Positions 6,168 through 11,516 of a stretch of DNA of 11,516 nucleotides are shown in pieces; the first letter of the stretch is position 1; the number at the start of each line of letters is the position of its first letter. Origin of the DNA: Chitinophagaceae bacterium (GTDB taxonomy: Bacteria; Bacteroidota; Bacteroidia; Chitinophagales; Chitinophagaceae); contig PMUF01000414.1 in NCBI GenBank assembly GCA_003167015.1, positions 1,498-13,013 on the forward strand, given 5' to 3'. A program made the translations under genes and the position numbers. The notes below the pieces were generated by a model, which ran no database searches, was not told the origin of the DNA, and was given only the letters and a program-made list of their open reading frames with translations.

Positions 6168-7505
6168 TTATTTGATCCGGGGACTTTCGAATCCCAGTTT
6201 TTTCAGGCCGTCCTGGATTTCCGGGCAGCTCATGAAGAGTCGCCACAGCAGGCCGGAGCGGTAATTTTCGATCATGACGACTTCCGGGCCCTGGTCGATG
6301 GCTAGGTAGCGCGGCGGGTACCATGCGGCCTTTTCGCTGAAGGCATCGTAAAAACCATAATTACCCCAGAGCCTCCCGCGCATTTGTTCATACCAATGCC
6401 TGATCGCTGCCATCGATTGCCGGGGTGTATAAGGAAGGGAGGCGATGGCCGCAGTGGGGGATATAACGCCAAGGTCATCCTTTACATCAGGGGCGTGGGC
6501 AGCATATCCTACTACCGAATAGCTGGCCGTCAATCCCCAATTGTCCTCACCATAGCCCGGATAGTGTTTGGGGTTATCGACACACCAGGTGTAATTGATG
6601 ATCGATTGGGTAACATTTTCTTTCCAATAATCGGCATAGCTGTCTTTAAGATCACGGGGGTCAAGACCAAGATAGGAATACTGCGACCAGAACAGGGGGC
6701 CGCCATGCGGCGGATCACCCTGCATATACAAATGCAGGGTGTCATTCTTATAGCAGCTGATCTTATCGATGGCGCCGTTTTGCGCCCAGCCCTCGTGATA
6801 GACCGCTGCGGGTATCGAATGTTCGGGCGATGAGGCAGCCACGACGTACAGGATCAGGCACTCGTTATAGCCGTGTACCGGGAAATTCTTCTTCCAGCCG
6901 TAGTCCGGGCTCCAATGCCAGAACAGAACGTTCTGACCGCCGTTGCGATACCAATCGAAATCTACACCATGCCAGAGCGCATTGATCCTGGAAGCCAGTT
7001 TCCTCTCCTGCTCATTCCCGTCCCTGAAAAATTGGCGGACACATAACAACCCCTGAAGCAAATAACAGGTCTCCACGAGATCGCCGCCATCATCCTCGCG
7101 CCCAAAGGGCTTTACATGGCCGGTCGTATCATTCATCCAGTGCGGCCAGGCGCCGTGAAAGCGATCGGCCTTTTCAAGGAAAGAAACGATCTTTTGGAGG
7201 CGTTCGAAGCCTTGTTCGCGGGTGATGAAGTGACGATGAATCGCAGCGAGGATGGCCATTAAACCGAAACCGCTGCCGCCCGTAGCGATGATGCCTTGAT
7301 CATGATCGGGATAAATGTCGTCCATATGGATACGTTCAGCGCCCATCCCGCTGTTGGGTTCGGCCCCCGTCCAGAAATATTGAAAGGTTTGTCTTTCCAC
7401 CAATTCGAGCAGCGCAGAATCGGAAAGATTGCGGGGCCGGTCCTGGGCGGTGGCCGTTATCAAAGTCAGCAGTGTAGCCAATGAAGCTATGATCAGATGT
7501 TTCAT
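6168..7505 (-). CDS. GH144 beta-1,2-glucanase family enzyme, periplasmic (PF10091 'Glycoamylase')
   Basis: A 445-residue protein with a type I signal peptide (MKHLIIASLATLLTLITATA, cut before QD) and a single catalytic domain (about 28-440) with an (alpha/alpha)6-barrel type sequence. Conserved family segments include TGGSGFGLMA (75-84), HGAWPHWMN (117-125), the acidic cluster REDDGGDLVE (136-145), WSPDYGW (198-204), GYNECL (212-217), NWGLTAS (322-328) and AIDQGPEVVMIENY (402-415). The old label 'glucoamylase' is misleading: characterized members act on beta-1,2-glucan (CpSGL of Chitinophaga pinensis, endo; a Parabacteroides enzyme, exo, releasing sophorose). This copy has no lipobox and should be soluble in the periplasm. 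It lies 12 bases after the other GH144 gene and 37 bases before GH3. Whether it is endo- or exo-acting cannot be told from the sequence by eye. Confidence 0.92.
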   Translation of the reverse strand: MKHLIIASLATLLTLITATAQDRPRNLSDSALLELVERQTFQYFWTGAEPNSGMGAERIHMDDIYPDHDQGIIATGGSGFGLMAILAAIHRHFITREQGFERLQKIVSFLEKADRFHGAWPHWMNDTTGHVKPFGREDDGGDLVETCYLLQGLLCVRQFFRDGNEQERKLASRINALWHGVDFDWYRNGGQNVLFWHWSPDYGWKKNFPVHGYNECLILYVVAASSPEHSIPAAVYHEGWAQNGAIDKISCYKNDTLHLYMQGDPPHGGPLFWSQYSYLGLDPRDLKDSYADYWKENVTQSIINYTWCVDNPKHYPGYGEDNWGLTASYSVVGYAAHAPDVKDDLGVISPTAAIASLPYTPRQSMAAIRHWYEQMRGRLWGNYGFYDAFSEKAAWYPPRYLAIDQGPEVVMIENYRSGLLWRLFMSCPEIQDGLKKLGFESPRIK

Positions 7506-7517
7506 GGTGCTTATCGA

Positions 7518-9182
7518 TTATGGCAAATTGGGTCCGGAAAAACCGAGATTCTGCATACCGGTCTGCACTTCGGGGCAGCTCATGAATAAATTCCACAGGA
7601 GGCCGGTACGGTAATTCTCGATCATGACGATCTCCGGGCCCTGGTCGATGGCCAGGTAGTCATTGTCGAACCAGATATTCGTCAGGTTGAAAGCGTCCAC
7701 GAAACCATATTGCCCCCAGATCTTATCTCCCAATTTATAATAAAAAAAGCGTAGGGCGTTCATTGATTCCGTCGGGGTATAGGGCAGCGAAGATATGGCG
7801 GCTGTAGGAGCGATGACGCCTACGTCGTTTGTCGGAGAGCTTGCCGTATAACCATTTTGAATATCACTGGCCGTCAGTCCCCAGCAGGAATCACCATAGC
7901 CGTTGAAATGATTTGGATTGCTGACGCAATACAGGTAGTTGATCCTTGCGTGGGCGGTATCCTGTGTCCAGTAGTTGGCATAGGCATCGGTGAGTCCATT
8001 AGGGTTGATGCCGAGGAAAGAATAATGCGCGAAGAACAGGGGGCCACCGTCTGCAGGTCCCAGGGGAAGCTGGATCCCATAATAGGTATTGCCATTCTTC
8101 TCCGAGCCGTCACCTGCCCATCCATTCGTATAGACCACGGTGGGGATGGTGTTCGAGTCCACTGTGGAAGAGGCCGCCAGCACGTAGGTAATCATAGCCT
8201 CGCACCAGCCCCGTACCTGCACGTTGATAGCCCAGCCGTAATCCGGACTCCAGTTCCAGGTCAGCACATTTTGCCCGTTTTGGCGAAACCAGTTCCAGTT
8301 CACCCCGTTCCAGAGATTGTTGATGGCCGTGCGGAGGCTGATTTCGCCCGCATCGGTCGTGGAATTGAAATACTGCCGGGCGCACAGCAAGCCCTGCATC
8401 ATATAGGAAGTCTCTACGATATCGGCCCCGTCGTCCTGCGTGCTGAAAGGGATGGTGGCGCCGGTGGTCCCGTTCATCCAATGTGAAAAAGCGCCATGGT
8501 ATCGCGTAGCGTTGTTGGTCAGGAAATTGACGATGGTGGTGATACGGTTGAGCGCATCGGTGCGTGAGATAAAATTACGTTGTACGCCGACAAGCATGGC
8601 CATGATGCCGAATCCGCTGCCACCTGTAGTGACCTGGGTTTGGGAGGCGCGTTCTTTGGCCATGCCGCTGGTGGGATCGTTATCGGTCCAGAAATAATTG
8701 AAGGTTTGTTGTTCGACGAGGGTAAGGAGGGCCGAGTCGGTGATGCGGGGGAATTTATCGGTGGTGTCTATGGCAGTGGTAAAGCTGATCTGGACTGTTG
8801 TAGTCAAAGTAGAATCGGCGGTAGACTTAAGGGGAGGCGAAACAACAAGCAAATATTTGGTCAGCGGGCTCAATGGTGAGGAAGGCTGGATGACCAGGGA
8901 ACTATCGTTTGGATAGGAGAAGGTGCTTGCCACCTGTCCTGAACCGCCCGTAAAGGAAACACTATTGGTAACCGACGATGTGTTAATAGGTTGAGAAAAA
9001 GTAATTTCTATCACGGGACTGGTTGATATGTTGTATGCATTGCTGCTCTGGTAAAGGCTGCCGTCGATCGTGGTTCCGACATAATCGAATTGGCCACCCG
9101 CTGCAGCAGGTTTGGAGGCACTGTCTTTTTTGCAGCCCCATAAAAATACTAATCCCAATATAATAGCACTGATCTTTTTCAC
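7518..9182 (-). CDS. Lipid-anchored Ig-like/GH144 beta-1,2-glucanase family enzyme
   Basis: A 554-residue lipoprotein. I chose the GTG at 9180-9182, which gives MKKISAIILGLVFLWGC with lipid-acceptor C17 and an AGGA-type element about 15 bases upstream. The in-frame ATG at 9246-9248 would add 22 residues translated from a strong hairpin and bury the signal peptide, so I reject it. After a short linker comes a bacterial Ig-like domain (about 36-138, Big_5 type, with PVIEITFSQPIN). The GH144 catalytic domain follows (about 149-554) with TGGSGFGIMA, HGAFSHWMN, the acidic DDGADIVE cluster, WSPDYGW, CWGLTAS and AIDQGPEIVMIENY. It is clearly a paralog of the next gene, with blocks of near-identical DNA. 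Anchored to a membrane, and probably exposed at the surface, it is the best candidate for the first cut of beta-1,2-glucan. The endo mode is inference. Confidence 0.92.
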   Translation of the reverse strand: MKKISAIILGLVFLWGCKKDSASKPAAAGGQFDYVGTTIDGSLYQSSNAYNISTSPVIEITFSQPINTSSVTNSVSFTGGSGQVASTFSYPNDSSLVIQPSSPLSPLTKYLLVVSPPLKSTADSTLTTTVQISFTTAIDTTDKFPRITDSALLTLVEQQTFNYFWTDNDPTSGMAKERASQTQVTTGGSGFGIMAMLVGVQRNFISRTDALNRITTIVNFLTNNATRYHGAFSHWMNGTTGATIPFSTQDDGADIVETSYMMQGLLCARQYFNSTTDAGEISLRTAINNLWNGVNWNWFRQNGQNVLTWNWSPDYGWAINVQVRGWCEAMITYVLAASSTVDSNTIPTVVYTNGWAGDGSEKNGNTYYGIQLPLGPADGGPLFFAHYSFLGINPNGLTDAYANYWTQDTAHARINYLYCVSNPNHFNGYGDSCWGLTASDIQNGYTASSPTNDVGVIAPTAAISSLPYTPTESMNALRFFYYKLGDKIWGQYGFVDAFNLTNIWFDNDYLAIDQGPEIVMIENYRTGLLWNLFMSCPEVQTGMQNLGFSGPNLP

Positions 9183-9211
9183 AAGGTCTTCTTTTATCCT
9201 ATGCTTAAAAC

Positions 9212-9245
9212 AGCAAGAGGCTGCCGGCTTGGACAGCCTCTTGCT
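9212..9245 (-). terminator. Intrinsic terminator-like hairpin between the LamG and Ig-GH144 genes
   Basis: A 12-bp perfect stem (9212-9223 with 9234-9245) around a 10-base loop. Read on the minus strand it is GC-rich and followed by G then TTTT, then the purine-rich approach to the GTG start. It lies wholly in the 89-base spacer after the LamG stop. The U-tract is short, so it may end only part of the transcripts or mainly protect the 3' end of the upstream mRNA. Either would give more surface-binding proteins than enzymes from one operon. On the plus strand no T-run follows, so it is directional. Confidence 0.6.
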
Positions 9246-9271
9246 CATTCAATCTCTGTTCAACCTTTTCA

Positions 9272-10183
9272 TTATCGTCCGGCCAGACCATTGAGGTACA
9301 AGCCTGCAATATCCGTCTGGGTCAGTGCAATATTGAATAACCTGATCTCGTCCAATTTGCCCTGCCAGTTAGATTGATGATTCGAACCGAGGGTCGCATC
9401 AACGCCATAGACGCCGGGAGCCCATGTCCCGATGGTACCTTCAACGGGCGGATCGCTGGTAAAGTTCATATTACCCTGCGGAGTAGACCCTAGGGGTCCT
9501 TGCAGAAGCTCGGTAGTGGTGGCTGTGCCATAAGCCGATTGATTATTCATCGCCTGAGCGTTCTGGTAAACGGTATAGGTAGAAGTACCGCCATTGTAGG
9601 TCATGGTAAAAAACACCCATTTACCGAGAGCTGCCGTATCGAAGGTGCTCATGGTCCAACCGTTCCATTGCGTAGCGGCAGGGAAGTCCAAACCAGCATG
9701 TAATACGATAGAATCTCCCGACACAGGGGTATAGGGTTGCTCTTCTGCGATGATCAGGGGATTGGCACCACCCGCGTCAGCAAGGAAGAATATTCCCTGA
9801 GGAGTATATGGAGATGTATCGGGTTGAGCCGGCTGATAATACCAAAACGATAATGAGAAGCTTTGTAAAGCTGTCATAGCGGCGGTGGGCGTAAAGGACG
9901 CATAAGCACTAGTATCACCCTGATAAGCCTGTCCCCTGACGCCGGTAACATAGGTAACTCCGACCCCGGTTGCATTCGCACCACCCTTGGCATCATTGAG
10001 ATTTCCATCCATCGGCCAGTACGATATCAGCGCTTGCGGTTCAACTGAATCTGAGGAAGCGAACCCGCCGATCAGCGTAACTGTCTTACTGCTGCTACTT
10101 TTTTTACAAGACACTGTCGCAAAGAACCCTAATGCTATCACAGCGGCTAAAAGCATTCTGCTGTTTACATTTTTCATAATCAT
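9272..10183 (-). CDS. LamG-domain (concanavalin A-like) surface lipoprotein
   Basis: A 303-residue lipoprotein: signal peptide, lipobox ATVSC with lipid-acceptor C26, then a Lys/Ser-rich linker. One laminin-G/concanavalin A-like jelly-roll domain spans about 51-303. It opens with LISYWPMDGNLND and closes with the typical WQGKLDEIRLFNIALTQTDI. No catalytic Glu motif of GH16 type is visible. Its place directly after susD is where PULs usually encode the SusE/SusF or surface glycan-binding protein, so binding of the target glucan at the cell surface is the likely job (inference). Two ATG codons are possible, at 10183 and 10177; the second gives MKNVNSRM and the choice affects only two residues. 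The 40-base AT-rich spacer from susD shows no convincing promoter or terminator. Confidence 0.83.
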   Translation of the reverse strand: MIMKNVNSRMLLAAVIALGFFATVSCKKSSSSKTVTLIGGFASSDSVEPQALISYWPMDGNLNDAKGGANATGVGVTYVTGVRGQAYQGDTSAYASFTPTAAMTALQSFSLSFWYYQPAQPDTSPYTPQGIFFLADAGGANPLIIAEEQPYTPVSGDSIVLHAGLDFPAATQWNGWTMSTFDTAALGKWVFFTMTYNGGTSTYTVYQNAQAMNNQSAYGTATTTELLQGPLGSTPQGNMNFTSDPPVEGTIGTWAPGVYGVDATLGSNHQSNWQGKLDEIRLFNIALTQTDIAGLYLNGLAGR

Positions 10184-10223
10184 TGTTTTTTAATTTTAAA
10201 GCTTAAGTAATATATATATGGTG

Positions 10224-11516
10224 TTAGTACCCTGGGTTTTGAGTGAGCCGGCCGGCCGTAACCGCAATTTCTGCGGAAGGGATAGGCAACAGCTCATTTT
10301 TACCGGCCGTGAAACTTTTCCCCGAAGCGTTCATGATTTGTGCGGCACGGCCTTGCCGGACAATGTCCCAAAAACGATCGTGTTCCATCGCAAGCTCTAC
10401 GCGGCGTTCATTCCAGATAGCCGTTTGAAGGGCCGTCCCCGCAGAGGCGGTGGTAGGCCCAAGGCCTGCCCTTGATCTGACCTGGTTCAGGAGTGCGATA
10501 GCGCTGCCCGTATTGTTGAGGTTATAATCGGCTTCGGCTTTAATCAGCAATACTTCAGCATACCGAAGGATATGCAGGTTCTTCTGACAAAGGCTGCGAT
10601 CGCCGTCGAAAGACTCCACTTGTGCCAGCGAGCCACCCGACAGGATTTCGCTGTGGTAGGCTTTGTAATTGTAGGTAGCGCTGACCCCGGCCATGGTGGG
10701 AACCACAAACCCGTCGAACAAAGTGTCGGGCGGAGAAGAGGCGGGAAGGTTGATGATCGTGGATGCTTCCCGCAGATCGCCGGGTTCATACGCCGCTATG
10801 AGGCTGGCGCTGGGCGCATCAAATCCGTATCCGTCGTCCCCCGCGGGTTGGTAAAACCCGGGGTTGTTCCAGGGCGTGAACGGAGTGCCCATGCCATTAT
10901 CCTGTCTGGGGCCCTGAAATTCCACGTAACCGGGAATACCATAGTCCGCACTGCCATAGATGCCGGTCTCTACTTCAAATATCGATTCGACGGAATTGTC
11001 GCCGGCCTGCCGCCAGAGTATGGAGTAGTCAGGCACGAGTTGATATTGGCCGGATGAGATCACATCCGCCGTAAGGCTGTCAGCCTGCTTCCAGTTTTGA
11101 AGATACATATCTACCTTGGCGAGCAGCGTTTCCGCCGCTCCTTTGGTGGCCCGGCCTACGTCGGTAGCCGATTTAAGGGGCAGATTTTCCATGGCGAAGG
11201 TCAGATCGGGAATGATAATATTGCTGTAAATAAAAGGCGCCGAAGCCCGGACATAAAAAGAGCTATCCTGATTTTCGGGGCCTGAGGGTACTGTCAATAC
11301 CGGCGGCACGCCTCCAAACATCCGCACGAGGTTAAAATAAAAATAGCCTCTCAGGAATCGCATTTCGGCGGTTTGTTCCTGGATCGTGGCTACGGGCAAT
11401 GCCGCTGTCGCCAACCCTGCAATCGCCTGATTGGTCCTCGAAATACCGGCATAATACCCTTTCCAGAGCGCGGCCACATAGGTGTTATCGGAAGTGACCG
11501 TGAAATTATCGATATC
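10224..11516 (-). CDS. RagB/SusD family nutrient-uptake outer membrane protein (5' end beyond the window)
   Basis: The last 430 residues of a SusD-family protein; the frame stays open through the window edge (residues before the GTG at 11477 read DIDNFTVTSDNTY). Family marks are WKGYYAGISRTNQAI near the N-terminal side, the TPR-like helices with AEMRFLRGYFYFNLVRMFGG, a central loop-rich glycan-binding region, ILRYAEVLLIKAEADYNLN, and the C-terminal RFWDIVRQG plus ELLPIPSAEI and LTQNPGY. SusD proteins form the lid of the SusC TonB-dependent porin and deliver oligosaccharides to it. The missing N-terminus should hold a lipoprotein signal, and a susC partner should lie just upstream, beyond 11516. 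Family members are usually around 500 residues, so roughly 80-150 residues are missing. It is the first gene in the window of a run that ends with the HAD phosphatase. Confidence 0.95.
   Translation of the reverse strand, partial: DIDNFTVTSDNTYVAALWKGYYAGISRTNQAIAGLATAALPVATIQEQTAEMRFLRGYFYFNLVRMFGGVPPVLTVPSGPENQDSSFYVRASAPFIYSNIIIPDLTFAMENLPLKSATDVGRATKGAAETLLAKVDMYLQNWKQADSLTADVISSGQYQLVPDYSILWRQAGDNSVESIFEVETGIYGSADYGIPGYVEFQGPRQDNGMGTPFTPWNNPGFYQPAGDDGYGFDAPSASLIAAYEPGDLREASTIINLPASSPPDTLFDGFVVPTMAGVSATYNYKAYHSEILSGGSLAQVESFDGDRSLCQKNLHILRYAEVLLIKAEADYNLNNTGSAIALLNQVRSRAGLGPTTASAGTALQTAIWNERRVELAMEHDRFWDIVRQGRAAQIMNASGKSFTAGKNELLPIPSAEIAVTAGRLTQNPGY

Noticed and set aside
7857..8486. Long plus-strand open frame (about 209 codons) opposite the Ig-GH144 gene
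   Set aside because: Antisense to a conserved catalytic domain, no family features; explained by codon bias of the real gene.
9183..9248. ATG start for the Ig-GH144 lipoprotein at 9248
   Set aside because: The extra 22 residues are encoded by the terminator-like hairpin and its flank and would bury the lipoprotein signal; the GTG at 9182 gives a normal signal and lipobox.

Overview
The window comes from a Bacteroidota genome, most likely a member of the Chitinophagaceae. The evidence is SusD-type outer-membrane nutrient binding, lipoproteins with Cys-Lys-Lys after the lipobox, a DUF4834 protein, start codons with little Shine-Dalgarno sequence, and a TTTG-N21-TACATTTG promoter of the Bacteroidota sigma type. 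I do not name a genus.

Left part (1-1977, minus strand): the conserved rimP-nusA-infB operon, read right to left. RimP matures the 30S subunit, NusA controls elongation, pausing and termination, and IF-2 (only its first 40 residues are in the window) loads initiator tRNA. A good promoter lies at 1945-1977, and an 11-bp perfect hairpin sits in the predicted 5' leader of rimP.

Middle part (2033-3164, plus strand): three small genes divergent from rimP. They encode a two-helix 'phage holin family'/YqjE-like membrane protein, a small coiled-coil protein and a DUF4834 protein with one membrane helix and a Gly/Pro-rich tail. They look like a small envelope-associated group of unknown function.

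Right part (3200-11516, minus strand): a polysaccharide utilization locus (PUL). In transcription order it holds a SusD-family lipoprotein (5' end beyond the window), a LamG-domain lipoprotein, an Ig-GH144 lipoprotein, a second periplasmic GH144 enzyme, a GH3 beta-glucosidase and a YihX-like HAD phosphatase. Proteins of the GH144 family (Pfam 'Glycoamylase', PF10091) were characterized as endo-beta-1,2-glucanases in Chitinophaga pinensis and as a sophorose-releasing exo-enzyme in Parabacteroides. The locus is therefore best read as a beta-1,2-glucan PUL: SusD and the LamG protein capture glucan at the surface, the lipid-anchored GH144 cuts it, the periplasmic GH144 trims the oligosaccharides, and GH3 releases glucose. 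A 12-bp stem hairpin followed by TTTT lies between the LamG gene and the first GH144 gene and may lower expression of the enzyme genes relative to the binding proteins.

I saw no tRNA, rRNA, CRISPR array, insertion sequence or attachment site. No gene-free stretch exceeds 300 bases; the longest is the 147-bp divergent region at 1886-2032.
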